Source: Parerythrobacter aestuarii
Lineage (GTDB): Bacteria > Pseudomonadota > Alphaproteobacteria > Sphingomonadales > Sphingomonadaceae
Assembly: GCF_030140925.1 (NCBI RefSeq)
Contig: NZ_JARBWD010000001.1
Coordinates: 248,001-312,000, forward strand
Length of the DNA stretch: 64,000 nucleotides
Direction of reading: 5' to 3'
Shown here: in pieces, positions 1-7,742 of the stretch
Layout of the letters: the number at the start of each line of letters is the position of its first letter
How positions within the stretch are numbered: position 1 is the stretch's first letter
Position numbers and translations under genes: made by a program
Notes under the pieces: generated by a model
Told to the model about the DNA's origin: nothing
Databases searched by the model: none
What the model saw: the letters and a program-made list of their open reading frames with translations, nothing else

Positions 1-410
1 CGATCGCGCCGTCCACCAGGATCAGGTCATAGCTGCCGCGCTTCTTGCCTGACAGGGCATCGGCCACCGATACCGTATCAACTCGGGCAGCGAGCGGCGC
101 GACGAGTGTGGCCAGGTAACCATTGCTGTTGTCGACGACCAGCACGGTTTCCCCTGCTTCGGGGCGGGCCTCGGCCAGCATCTTGCCGTGCGACACCGGC
201 TGCGCCAGCGTGCCACCATCGGGCAGGGCGATCGCGCGGTCCATGTAGCAATAGCCCTTTGCGTCGGCCGGTACGAAATCTTCGCGCGCAACGGCACCCA
301 TGCGTTCCAGCACAAAGGGCGCGTTGACGCCGCTGGTGCGGAGCTGGCTGTCCAGCATGGCGCGGCGCGCAGCCGCAAAATCCAGGGGGCGGGTGGCAGT
401 GTCGATCATG
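1..410 (-). CDS. Protein-L-isoaspartate O-methyltransferase family protein (3' part cut off)
   Basis: The frame is open from an ATG at 410 to the window edge, so about 136 N-terminal residues are visible and the C-terminus is missing. The start reads MIDTATRPLDFAAARRAMLD, followed by a segment of the type QLRTSGVN...AREDFVP, AQPVSHGKML and a VLVVDNSNGYLATLVAPLA nucleotide-fold strand. This matches the isoaspartyl methyltransferase family that uses S-adenosylmethionine to repair damaged aspartyl residues. The SAM loop, normally a glycine-rich G-x-G-x-G, here reads DNSNGYLA, so it is the divergent alphaproteobacterial paralogue rather than a classical Pcm, and its enzymatic activity is uncertain. 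In sphingomonads this paralogue commonly lies ahead of a TolC-type outer-membrane protein; that gene would be outside the window. Confidence 0.8.
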
Positions 411-576
411 ATACCTCGTTCCGGAAGCTGTATTACAGCAACAACACAGTTCGTCAATTGCCGCTTTAAAGACACGCAGCGCCCGGGCCAAGTGCTTTGA
501 CGCCTGCCGCATCACGCGCCTATGGGCGCATCGTGCCAATTGGCATCCCGGTTCTACGAGAAGGAGGTTCGCTTCG

Positions 577-2103
577 ATGAGCGACATGGTGGTTATCAAG
601 GAAGACGACCTGATCGAAAGCGTCGCCGATGCGCTGCAATTCATCTCCTACTATCACCCGATGGATTATATCCGCGCGCTGGGCGCAGCCTACGAGGCGG
701 AGCAAGGCCCGGCGGCCAAGGACGCCATTGCGCAGATCCTTACCAACAGCCGCATGTGCGCCGAGGGCCACCGCCCGATCTGCCAGGACACCGGGATCGT
801 CAACGTGTTCGTCAAATGGGGCCAGGAATGTCGCCTCGAATCGAAGCTGAGCTTGCAGGACGTAGTCGATGAAGGCGTGCGTCGGGCCTATAACCACCCT
901 GACAACAAGCTGCGCGCCTCGATTCTCGCCGATCCCGCCTTCACCCGCCGGAACACCCGCGACAACACGCCGTGCGTCCTCTCGGTCGAGATGGTGCCCG
1001 GCAAATCCGTGAGTATCGATGTGGCGGCCAAGGGCGGCGGCAGCGAAAACAAATCCAAGTTCAAGATGATGAACCCCAGCGACAATATCGTCGACTGGGT
1101 GGTCGAACAGATACCTTCCATGGGTGCGGGTTGGTGCCCGCCGGGCATGTTGGGTATCGGCATCGGCGGGACCGCAGAGCATTGCATGAAACTGGCGAAG
1201 CAAAGCCTGATGGACCCAATCGACATGGCCCAGCTCAAACAACGCGGCGCACAGACAGATATCGAACAGCTGCGGATCGACATCTTCGACGCGGTCAACG
1301 CCCAGGGGGTCGGCGCGCAGGGATTGGGCGGCCTCTCGACCGTGCTCGACGTGAAGATCTACGATGCTCCGTGTCATGCCGCAGGCAAGCCAGTGGCGAT
1401 GATCCCCAATTGTGCGGCCACCCGCCATGCGCATTTCACTCTCGATGGCTCGGGCCCGGCCTATCTCGAACAGCCTGACCTGTCGCAGTGGCCCGATGTG
1501 CATTGGGAGCCCGATGCTGCAGCCAAGCGGGTCGATCTCGACAATCTGACGCAGGAGGAGGTCAACAGCTGGCAGCACGGCGACAGGCTGCTTCTTTCGG
1601 GCAAGATGCTGACCGGGCGCGATGCCGCGCACAAGCGGATCCAGGACATGCTGGCCAAGGGCGAAGACCTCCCCGTCGATTTCAAGGGTCGCGCCATCTA
1701 CTACGTCGGCCCGGTCGATCCGGTGATGGGCGAAGTCGTTGGCCCGGCCGGCCCGACCACCGCGACCCGCATGGACAAGTTTACCGAGATGATGCTCGAT
1801 CTCGGCCTGCTGGCCATGATCGGCAAGGCCGAGCGCGGGCATGACGCGGTCGAAGTGATCAGCCGCTATAAGGTGGCATACCTCATGGCGACCGGCGGCG
1901 CAGCCTATCTGGTGGCGCGCGCCATCAAGGAATCCAGGGTTGTCGCCTTCGAAGACCTCGGGATGGAGGCCATCTACGAGTTCACCGTCAAGGACATGCC
2001 AGTGACAGTCGCGGTCGATAGCCGGGGCAACAACGTCCACACGCTCGCCCCGGCGCAGTGGAAGCGGCGGATTGCCGACGAGCACCTGCTGGAAAAGGGT
2101 TGA
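577..2103 (+). CDS. Fumarate hydratase, class I (iron-sulfur)
   Basis: The 508-residue product is a single-chain class I fumarase that interconverts fumarate and malate in the cytosolic TCA cycle using a [4Fe-4S] cluster. The N-terminal alpha part carries GHRPICQDTG and GIGIGGTAEHCMKLAK, and the middle carries VKIYDAPCHAAGKP with further cysteines, giving the set of Cys ligands of this family. The C-terminal beta part contains YYVGPVDPVMGEVVGPAGPT, also diagnostic. The length is normal for a fused alpha-beta enzyme. The ATG at 577 is preceded by a near-perfect Shine-Dalgarno, AAGGAGG at 561-567. It is monocistronic on the evidence here, and its cluster dependence fits the nearby SUF operon at 22-29 kb, though that link is only functional. 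Confidence 0.96.
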   Translation: MSDMVVIKEDDLIESVADALQFISYYHPMDYIRALGAAYEAEQGPAAKDAIAQILTNSRMCAEGHRPICQDTGIVNVFVKWGQECRLESKLSLQDVVDEGVRRAYNHPDNKLRASILADPAFTRRNTRDNTPCVLSVEMVPGKSVSIDVAAKGGGSENKSKFKMMNPSDNIVDWVVEQIPSMGAGWCPPGMLGIGIGGTAEHCMKLAKQSLMDPIDMAQLKQRGAQTDIEQLRIDIFDAVNAQGVGAQGLGGLSTVLDVKIYDAPCHAAGKPVAMIPNCAATRHAHFTLDGSGPAYLEQPDLSQWPDVHWEPDAAAKRVDLDNLTQEEVNSWQHGDRLLLSGKMLTGRDAAHKRIQDMLAKGEDLPVDFKGRAIYYVGPVDPVMGEVVGPAGPTTATRMDKFTEMMLDLGLLAMIGKAERGHDAVEVISRYKVAYLMATGGAAYLVARAIKESRVVAFEDLGMEAIYEFTVKDMPVTVAVDSRGNNVHTLAPAQWKRRIADEHLLEKG

Positions 2104-2211
2104 GCGAGGCAGCCACGACAGGAGAGGTATCGCGCTCGACCAAGCGCAGAGTCGCTTCGACCACGGTGCTGGTATCGGCGACCCGTGTCAGGCTAGAGGC
2201 GAGCTGACGAT

Positions 2212-3471
2212 ATGTTTGCAACTGAAACCTCTTCTCCTGACAGCACGGCGCGCCTGCCGCTGCGCTATGTGCTTGGCTCGATCATCGGCCTGTGGGCGGT
2301 CTATTATCTATTGATCACCGCCCGTGGCTCGTTGATCGGGATGGAAATGGAGACTGAGCTGCTGCTGCGACGCGGCGCAGTCTGCCTCACCGGCGTCGGC
2401 GTCACCATCGTCCTGTGGCTGATCATGCGTCTGTTCGATGCGCGCGCGACCTGGCTCAAGATCGTGGTTGCGCTTCTGGTCGCGTTTCCCGGTGCGGTCA
2501 TGATCGCACAGGTCAACCAGGTCATGTTCGCTGAGATTCAGGAGAAGATGTACCAGGAATTCGCCAAGGAGCGCGGCGTCAGCCTGCGCCGCGACGAGGC
2601 GGGTAACTTGCTGGTCGAGATTCCCCAGCCGCGCGACTGGACGCTCGAAACCGATGGCGAAATGCTGGATGGTGAAATGGGTGAAAAGGCGGAAGAACCG
2701 ATGTTCACCTTCACGCTGGAAGAAGCAGGCGAGGGTTATGCCCGCTGGTTGCCGATCGTGGATGCCGCCCTTAGCCGGTATTACCTGCTTCTGACCTGGG
2801 CGGCGCTTTATCTCGCCATGTTGGCAGGGGCGCAGGCGCGCGCAGCAGAGCGGCGCGGAGAACGGTTCCGTAGCGCTGCCAAGGCAGCGGAACTGCGATC
2901 CCTGCGCTATCAGGTCAATCCGCACTTCCTCTTCAATACGCTCAATTCGCTGTCGTCGCTGGTGATGACCGGCAAGGCAGAGCGGGCCGAAGAGATGATC
3001 CAGGCGATGAGCAATTTTTATCGCCACAGCCTCGCCGATGACACCACTGCCGATGTCCCTCTGGTCGACGAATTCGAACTGCAGAAGCACTATCTCGATA
3101 TCGAGAAACTGCGTTTCCCCGACCGGCTCAAGGTGAAGTTCGAACTGCCAACTGCACTCGAATCCTGCCGTGTGCCAGGCATGATCCTGCAGCCGCTGGT
3201 CGAAAATGCGGTCAAGTATGGAGTGGCGACAGTCAACCGCCCGGTGACGATCCATGTCAGCGCCGACGAAGAATTCGACCGGCTGGTCATCCGCGTGGCC
3301 GACGATGGCCCCGGCGTTCCAAAGGGCACCGCACCTGGCTTCGGTATTGGCCTTGCCAATGTGAAGGACCGGATCGAAGCCCGTTTCGGACGCGATGCGA
3401 CCATCACCGCTGGGCCGGTCGAGGATGGCTATGTTACGGAGCTGCGCCTGCCGCTCGAACGGAGGAGTTGA
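2212..3471 (+). CDS. LytS/YehU-type membrane histidine kinase (pair 1)
   Basis: The 419-residue protein has hydrophobic segments at about residues 20-36, 56-72, 80-98 and 185-205, then a His_kinase (LytS-type) domain with the phosphoacceptor motif YQVNPHFLFNTLNSL (His238) and a C-terminal HATPase domain (VENAVKYG and GIGLANVKDRIEARFG). A charged loop of about 85 residues separates the third and fourth membrane segments and could be a sensor region. It senses an unknown signal and should phosphorylate the LytTR regulator that starts two bases after its stop codon. A second, paralogous pair lies at 42247-44266. The start was taken at the ATG at 2212; a TTG or GTG further upstream cannot be excluded. 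Confidence 0.93.
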   Translation: MFATETSSPDSTARLPLRYVLGSIIGLWAVYYLLITARGSLIGMEMETELLLRRGAVCLTGVGVTIVLWLIMRLFDARATWLKIVVALLVAFPGAVMIAQVNQVMFAEIQEKMYQEFAKERGVSLRRDEAGNLLVEIPQPRDWTLETDGEMLDGEMGEKAEEPMFTFTLEEAGEGYARWLPIVDAALSRYYLLLTWAALYLAMLAGAQARAAERRGERFRSAAKAAELRSLRYQVNPHFLFNTLNSLSSLVMTGKAERAEEMIQAMSNFYRHSLADDTTADVPLVDEFELQKHYLDIEKLRFPDRLKVKFELPTALESCRVPGMILQPLVENAVKYGVATVNRPVTIHVSADEEFDRLVIRVADDGPGVPKGTAPGFGIGLANVKDRIEARFGRDATITAGPVEDGYVTELRLPLERRS

Positions 3472-3472
3472 C

Positions 3473-4222
3473 GTGACAGAAGAGACCCCCGCGCTGAGGA
3501 CCCTGATCGTTGACGACGAACCGCTCGCCGTCGAGCGGATGCAGGTGATCTGTTCGAAGATCCCGGCACTCAATGTCGTTGGCACCGCCAGTGATGGCGA
3601 GGCCGCGCTGCGGCTCGTCGAAGCCCTGGCACCCGACCTGGTGCTGCTCGACATGACCATGCCCGGGCTCGACGGCCTTGGTGTCGCACGCAAGCTCAGC
3701 AAGCATGAAAGCCAGCCCGCTGTGATCTTCGTTACTGCGCATGATCATTTCGCGGTCGAAGCCTTCGATACCGATGCGGTCGACTACGTGCTCAAGCCGG
3801 TGGCTCAGGAACGCCTTGCACGGGCCATCGATCGCGCCGTCGCGCGGCGCGGCGAAGCCCGCAGCGAGCGCGAAAGCGAATGGCTGCAGGAGCTGTGGGT
3901 CCCGCATCGTTCCGAGTTGATCCGTATCGAGACCGCGCAGGTTGGCCGCGTGGATGCCGAGCGTGACTATGTGCGGCTCTATGTCGGCAACGGCGAAGAT
4001 GAGCGCACTTACCTGTTGCTGCAAACCATCGCCGGCCTGGAGAAGCGCCTCGATCCGGTCGAGTTCATCCGCATCCATCGCTCTACCATCCTGCGCAAGG
4101 ATCGCATTCGCGGCCTGCGGCACGATGGGTTGGGTGTGTGGTCCGTCGAACTCGATGACGGCGAAGCCTTGCGCATAGGGAGGACCTATCTCCCCAAGGT
4201 CAAGGCAATGGCTGGGAGGTAG
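3473..4222 (+). CDS. LytTR-family response regulator (pair 1)
   Basis: The 249-residue protein has an N-terminal receiver domain (LIVDDEPLAVERM; phosphorylated Asp60 in LVLLDMTMPGLDG; Lys in DYVLKPV) and a C-terminal LytTR DNA-binding domain (YVRLYVGNGEDERTYLLLQT ... FIRIHRSTILRKDRI). I set the start at a GTG at 3473 because a Shine-Dalgarno, GGAGGAG at 3461-3467, sits six bases ahead and the kinase stop ends at 3471. An in-frame ATG at 3395 lies deep inside the kinase gene and would add 26 unlikely residues. It is translationally coupled to the kinase and almost certainly its partner. The target genes are not apparent in the window. Confidence 0.93.
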   Translation: MTEETPALRTLIVDDEPLAVERMQVICSKIPALNVVGTASDGEAALRLVEALAPDLVLLDMTMPGLDGLGVARKLSKHESQPAVIFVTAHDHFAVEAFDTDAVDYVLKPVAQERLARAIDRAVARRGEARSERESEWLQELWVPHRSELIRIETAQVGRVDAERDYVRLYVGNGEDERTYLLLQTIAGLEKRLDPVEFIRIHRSTILRKDRIRGLRHDGLGVWSVELDDGEALRIGRTYLPKVKAMAGR

Positions 4223-4320
4223 TGTTTGTTCTCCGCTCCCACCGCCGTGGGAGCGTCCTTGCAATTGTATTGCGCAAGCGCGCCCCGCAGGTGCTCGACG
4301 CGAAGCGTCGAAAGCGCACC

Positions 4321-4350
4321 GAGGACGCTCGCGCGGAGGTGCGAGCGAAA
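4321..4350 (+). repeat. Dispersed intergenic repeat, copy 1
   Basis: The 30 bases begin GAGGACGCTCGCGCGGAGG and match positions 42211-42240 (GAGGACGAAAGCGCGGAGG) at about 23 of 30 positions, including a shared CGAAA end. Both copies lie in the spacer just after a LytTR regulator gene, but they point in opposite directions relative to that gene. Further similar GC-rich words (GCGCAAGCGCG, GACGCGAAGCGTC) lie just upstream. I infer a family of short dispersed intergenic elements; nothing here shows it is transcribed. Confidence 0.4.
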
Positions 4351-4361
4351 CACCAAGACGC

Positions 4362-4398
4362 AAAAACCCCGAGCCGGGGGACTGCATCCGGCTCGGGG
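4362..4398 (-). terminator. Intrinsic terminator of the UrcA gene
   Basis: Perfect 11-base-pair stem CCCCGAGCCGG (4367-4377) / CCGGCTCGGGG (4388-4398) with a 10-base loop. Read on the minus strand it is followed by TTTTT (4366-4362). It lies 51 bases beyond the stop of the minus-strand UrcA-family gene. Confidence 0.85.
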
Positions 4399-4448
4399 CT
4401 CGAAGACCGACCTTGGGGGTGCAGTCTCCTTAGGCGGCTGGGGTCGCG

Positions 4449-4754
4449 TCAGCCACCCATACGGGCTTCTTCAACCACCTGTGCGAACTGCCGGGTCGCG
4501 AGGCGCTTGGCTTCCTTGTAGCACTTGGTAGCGGTGCGGTTCTTCACGCGGCTGCCGGTCTGGATGGCATCGACGCGGCAGAACTTCTTGGCTGCGGAAT
4601 CGATCCGGAATTCCAGGGTGGCCTGGCCGGCTTCGCTGGTGAGGTCGAGATCGTCATACTGCACGACCATGCTTTCGGTCTGCTCTTCAGCCAGCGCGGG
4701 GGCACCGGTCATGGCAGTGGCGAATGCCGCAAGGGCGATAAGGGGGGTCTTCAT
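4449..4754 (-). CDS. UrcA family secreted protein
   Basis: The 101-residue product starts with a signal peptide (MKTPLIALAAFATAMTGAPA, cut near ALA-EE). It is followed by the UrcA-type core VVQYDDLDLTSEAGQATLEF, an AAKKFCRVD segment and a second Cys in TATKCYKEA, giving the two conserved cysteines of this periplasmic family of unknown function. Such genes are abundant in sphingomonads and Caulobacterales. It stands alone with its own intrinsic terminator at 4362-4398, and its promoter should lie in 4755-4960, shared head to head with the next plus-strand gene. Confidence 0.85.
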   Translation of the reverse strand: MKTPLIALAAFATAMTGAPALAEEQTESMVVQYDDLDLTSEAGQATLEFRIDSAAKKFCRVDAIQTGSRVKNRTATKCYKEAKRLATRQFAQVVEEARMGG

Positions 4755-4960
4755 TGTTCGTTTCCTCCGTTAGCGACGGCCTCAAAGGGGGGACTGGCCA
4801 TCTGCGAATATGGAGATACGGGGCGCAATCGATTCGTGCATTGGAGCTTCGATTACAGGCGTCATCGAGTCGACAAGGGATGCCGTCGGCAGACGGATCG
4901 GCGAAAACGGCGGACGAACGACCATTGGCAATCGATGAAGGATTTTGTCAGAATGCGACC

Positions 4961-5227
4961 ATGCCGCTGATCTTGCTCTTCGTGCTGGGAATCGCCAATT
5001 TCGCACTGCATCGTGCGGTGTTGGCGAGCAATCATCCGGTCATTCGCGATTCGGCCTGGTTCACCAAGGCGCTTGGCGGCAAGGCGACTTTGCTGACGGA
5101 ATTCGTCGTGCTGCTCGCCGCCATGCTGGCAGCGGCTAACGGCTATGGCTCCATTGTCTGGGTCTATGCCGGCTACACCTTGCTCAATGGCCTGGCGGCC
5201 TGGCTGATCCTTTCACGCAGGGTGTAA
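4961..5227 (+). CDS. Small membrane protein of unknown function
   Basis: The 88-residue product begins MPLILLFVLGIANFALHRAV and has three hydrophobic segments at about residues 2-20, 43-60 and 64-84, so it should be an inner-membrane protein. The reading frame is open upstream to 4754, but those residues have no family character and overlap the divergent UrcA promoter region, so I chose the ATG at 4961. I do not recognise the family. The gene is followed 53 bases later by the metallophosphoesterase and may be cotranscribed with it. Confidence 0.65.
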   Translation: MPLILLFVLGIANFALHRAVLASNHPVIRDSAWFTKALGGKATLLTEFVVLLAAMLAAANGYGSIVWVYAGYTLLNGLAAWLILSRRV

Positions 5228-5280
5228 TGCTCGATGCAAAACCGGCTGGCGTGTGCTTCGCGATCTGCTAGGCGCGCGGC

Positions 5281-6036
5281 ATGGCAGCTGATCAGACCCG
5301 TGTGTTCCACGTCAGCGATGTGCATTTCGGTGTCGAAGACCGAGAGGCACTCGACTGGTTCGCTGCCGCTGTGGCGACTGAGCGCCCCGATGCGGTGATC
5401 TGCACCGGCGACCTGACCCAGCGCGCAACACATGCCCAATACCGGGTCGCGGCTGACTGGTTCCAGTCCTTGCAAACACCGATCATGCTCCAGCCCGGCA
5501 ATCACGACATGCCATACTACAACCCGTGGGAGCGGTTCCGCACTCCTTACGCTCGAGCCGCGGCGCTGGAACAAGCGGTAGGCAGCGAACTGGAGCTTCG
5601 GCATGCGCTGGTGGTCCCTTTCGACACCAATGTACGCGCACAGCTGCGGTGGCCCTGGTCAGATGGTGTGGTGACGCGGGGCAAGCTCGATGCGGCGCTC
5701 GATCGCCTGGCCCGGCTGGCCGACGACCCGCGCCCCAAGCTCGTCGCTTGCCATCATCCGCTCTTGCCGGCCGAAGACGGGAGGAAGAACCCCACCATTC
5801 GTGGCGACATGGCATTTGCAGAGCTGGCAGCGGCAGGGGCAGACGCGGTGCTGAGCGGCCATGTCCATATCCCCTTCGACATGGTGCGCGCGCGGGGCAA
5901 TCACTCGATGCGGATGATCGGCGCGGGGACGCTATCGACGCGGCTGCGCAACAATGTGCTGCCGTCGTATAATGTCGTCACAATCGGCGCGGATGGAACC
6001 ATCGAGATCGAGATCCGCTCGATCGCGGGCCGATAA
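5281..6036 (+). CDS. Calcineurin-like metallophosphoesterase
   Basis: The 251-residue cytosolic protein shows the five motifs of the dinuclear-metal phosphoesterase fold in order: HVSDVHFG, CTGDLTQR, PGNHDMPYYN, ACHHPLLP and SGHVHIPF. The general layout resembles CpdA-type cyclic nucleotide phosphodiesterases, but substrate cannot be read from the sequence. No signal peptide is visible. The ATG at 5281 has no strong Shine-Dalgarno. The gene runs toward rpsI and the two share the hairpin at 6055-6080. Confidence 0.9.
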   Translation: MAADQTRVFHVSDVHFGVEDREALDWFAAAVATERPDAVICTGDLTQRATHAQYRVAADWFQSLQTPIMLQPGNHDMPYYNPWERFRTPYARAAALEQAVGSELELRHALVVPFDTNVRAQLRWPWSDGVVTRGKLDAALDRLARLADDPRPKLVACHHPLLPAEDGRKNPTIRGDMAFAELAAAGADAVLSGHVHIPFDMVRARGNHSMRMIGAGTLSTRLRNNVLPSYNVVTIGADGTIEIEIRSIAGR

Positions 6037-6054
6037 GCAGGGCAGGCAACGAAA

Positions 6055-6080
6055 AAGGGCGACCCGTGCGGGCCGCCCTT
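6055..6080 (-). terminator. Intrinsic terminator between phosphoesterase and rpsI
   Basis: Stem AAGGGCG/CGCCCTT with an inner CCC/GGG and one A-C mismatch, four-base loop GTGC. On the minus strand it is followed by a T run (AAAAA at 6052-6056 on the plus strand), so it should end rplM-rpsI; on the plus strand the run after it is pyrimidine-rich (CTTCTCTT), so it may act both ways. Confidence 0.75.
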
Positions 6081-6120
6081 CTCTTGGTGTTTGGTGATTT
6101 GAAGGCTTAACGCTTGAAAA

Positions 6121-6783
6121 TCAGCGCTTGCTGAACTGGAAGCTGCGGCGAGCCTTGGCCCGGCCGTACTTCTTACGCTCGACCACGCGGCTGTCGCGGG
6201 TGAGGAAACCAGCGGCTTTCACCGTGCTGCGCAGCGCCGGTTCGTACTTGGCCAGCGCTTGGGCGATGCCGTGCTTGACCGCACCGGCCTGGCCCGACAG
6301 GCCGCCGCCGCGCACGGTGGCGACAACGTCATACTGGCCCTGGCGTTCGGTGATGGTGAACGGCTGGTCGATGATCAGGCGCAGTGTCGGGCGAGCGAAA
6401 TAGATTTCCTGATCGCGACCGTTCACTGTGACGGTGCCCTTGCCCGGCTTGATCCAGACGCGAGCCACGGCGTCCTTGCGGCGACCGGTGGCATAAGCAC
6501 GGCCTTCCTTGTCCAGCTCCTGCTCGCGCAGAGGCGCAGTGCTGGCCGCGATTGCAGCAGCATCGCCTTCCGGCGCGTCGCCGGCGATGGCGCCGAGGTC
6601 GGCTAGGTCGGAGACGGTTTCCGCCTTCTTCTCTTCGGCCTTCTCGTCAACCGGCGCAGCTTCTTCGGCAGCTGCTTCTTCAGCAGCAGCCTCAGCCTGC
6701 GGAGCCTCGGTTTCCGTGGTTTCGGGAGTCTCGATAGCCGGAGTTTCGGCCGCCTGCTCTTCGGTCTTCTTCTTGTCGGCCAT
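6121..6783 (-). CDS. rpsI: 30S ribosomal protein S9 with long acidic N-terminal extension
   Basis: The C-terminal part, from about residue 92 ([21 protein letters not shown]) to the end ([16 protein letters not shown]), is canonical S9, whose C-terminal Lys-Arg tail reaches toward the ribosomal P site. The first 90 residues are an added Ala/Glu/Pro/Thr-rich acidic region (repeated [13 protein letters not shown] words), making 220 residues against about 130 for E. coli S9. The ATG at 6783 overlaps the rplM stop (TAATG), the usual translational coupling, which supports the long form. Alphaproteobacterial S9 proteins often have shorter extensions; this one is longer than those I know. Confidence 0.96.
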   Translation of the reverse strand: MADKKKTEEQAAETPAIETPETTETEAPQAEAAAEEAAAEEAAPVDEKAEEKKAETVSDLADLGAIAGDAPEGDAAAIAASTAPLREQELDKEGRAYATGRRKDAVARVWIKPGKGTVTVNGRDQEIYFARPTLRLIIDQPFTITERQGQYDVVATVRGGGLSGQAGAVKHGIAQALAKYEPALRSTVKAAGFLTRDSRVVERKKYGRAKARRSFQFSKR

Positions 6784-7262
6784 TATGCGGTGACCTTGTT
6801 CTTGCGGTTCATGGAGGCAACGTCGAGCACGGCCGGCTTCTGGCCGTCATGCGGGTGCTCGGTGCCGGAATAGATGTGCAGCGCCTTCATCTGCGCCCGG
6901 CCCAGCGGACCGCGCGGGATCATGCGCTCGACAGCCTTTTCCAGCACACGCTCGGGGAAGCGGCCTTCCAGCACCTTGGCCGGGGTCGTTTCCTTGATGC
7001 CGCCGGGGTGGCCGGTGTGCTTGTAATAGACCTTGTCGGTCATCTTCTTGCCGGTGAACTTCACCTTGTCGGCATTGAGGATGATGACATGATCGCCGCA
7101 ATCGACATGCGGGGTGTAGCTCGGCTTGTGCTTGCCGCGCAGGTGGTTGGCGACGATCGCCGCGAGGCGACCGACAACCAGTCCGTCGGCATCGATAATA
7201 TGCCAGTTCTTTTCGACCTCGGCCGGCTTGATCGACCGGGTCGCTTTGGTAAGCGCCTTCAT
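6783..7262 (-). CDS. rplM: 50S ribosomal protein L13
   Basis: The 159-residue product is a normal-length L13 ([20 protein letters not shown], then [27 protein letters not shown] and [19 protein letters not shown]). It binds 23S rRNA early in large-subunit assembly. It is the first gene of the rplM-rpsI operon, overlapping rpsI by one base. The 162-base spacer upstream (7263-7424) should hold the promoter and a leader of up to about 100 bases; I see no clear regulatory structure in it beyond a small CCCTTAGGGG-type hairpin. Confidence 0.97.
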   Translation of the reverse strand: MKALTKATRSIKPAEVEKNWHIIDADGLVVGRLAAIVANHLRGKHKPSYTPHVDCGDHVIILNADKVKFTGKKMTDKVYYKHTGHPGGIKETTPAKVLEGRFPERVLEKAVERMIPRGPLGRAQMKALHIYSGTEHPHDGQKPAVLDVASMNRKNKVTA

Positions 7263-7424
7263 GGCTGGTCTCGTTCCTTAGTGTTCAGCTGGCTGCGGCA
7301 CGGGCCGCAGGCATCAGTCGCGAATCCCCTAAGGGACGTCGCTCAGGGCGCGCCAAATGGTCGCGAATGGCCGTCAAGTCAAGCAATAGTGCGGGTTTGG
7401 GCGGAGGTAAAATAATACCGTGCG

Positions 7425-7742
7425 CTAGTCGCGAGGTGTCAACCCGCCCAGCCAGGCGGCAGTTGCCGCGCCTGGGGCATCGCATTTCCAGCCGAGCACG
7501 GCTGGCGTATCATAGGGGTGCAGCGCTTCGAGCCGCGCTACGGCTCGCTCCAGCAGCGTCACATCGGTCTTGAACAGGACGCCGATCTCGCTCCCTTCCC
7601 CGCGTTCTCCCTGCCATTCGTAAAGCGATTCCACTGGACCCAGCAGGTTCGCGCAGCCGATCAGCTCTTCGTCGAGCAATTGTGCAGCGACCTCGCGCGC
7701 GCTCTCGCGGTCGGGGAAGGGGGCATATACCAGCGCTGCCAT
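7425..7742 (-). CDS. cutA: Divalent-cation tolerance protein CutA
   Basis: The 105-residue product is a typical CutA1 trimer subunit: VYAPFPDRESAREVAAQLLD at the start, ELIGCANLLGPVESLYEW with the conserved Cys and Trp, VLFKTDV, and HPYDTPAVLGWKC. The physiological role of the family is unsettled; copper tolerance and thermal stability have been proposed. Its ATG overlaps the ctaA stop as TGATG, so it is the second gene of a ctaA-cutA operon, a sensible pairing because CtaA serves a copper/heme oxidase. Confidence 0.93.
   Translation of the reverse strand: MAALVYAPFPDRESAREVAAQLLDEELIGCANLLGPVESLYEWQGERGEGSEIGVLFKTDVTLLERAVARLEALHPYDTPAVLGWKCDAPGAATAAWLGGLTPRD

Noticed and set aside
520..2085. 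521-codon minus-strand frame over the fumarase gene
   Set aside because: It is the mirror of a GC-rich coding frame; the plus-strand protein has full class I fumarase motifs and a strong Shine-Dalgarno.
2308..3702. 464-codon minus-strand frame over the first kinase and regulator
   Set aside because: The opposite strand holds two complete signalling proteins with catalytic His and Asp; the minus frame has no motif and crosses the gene boundary.
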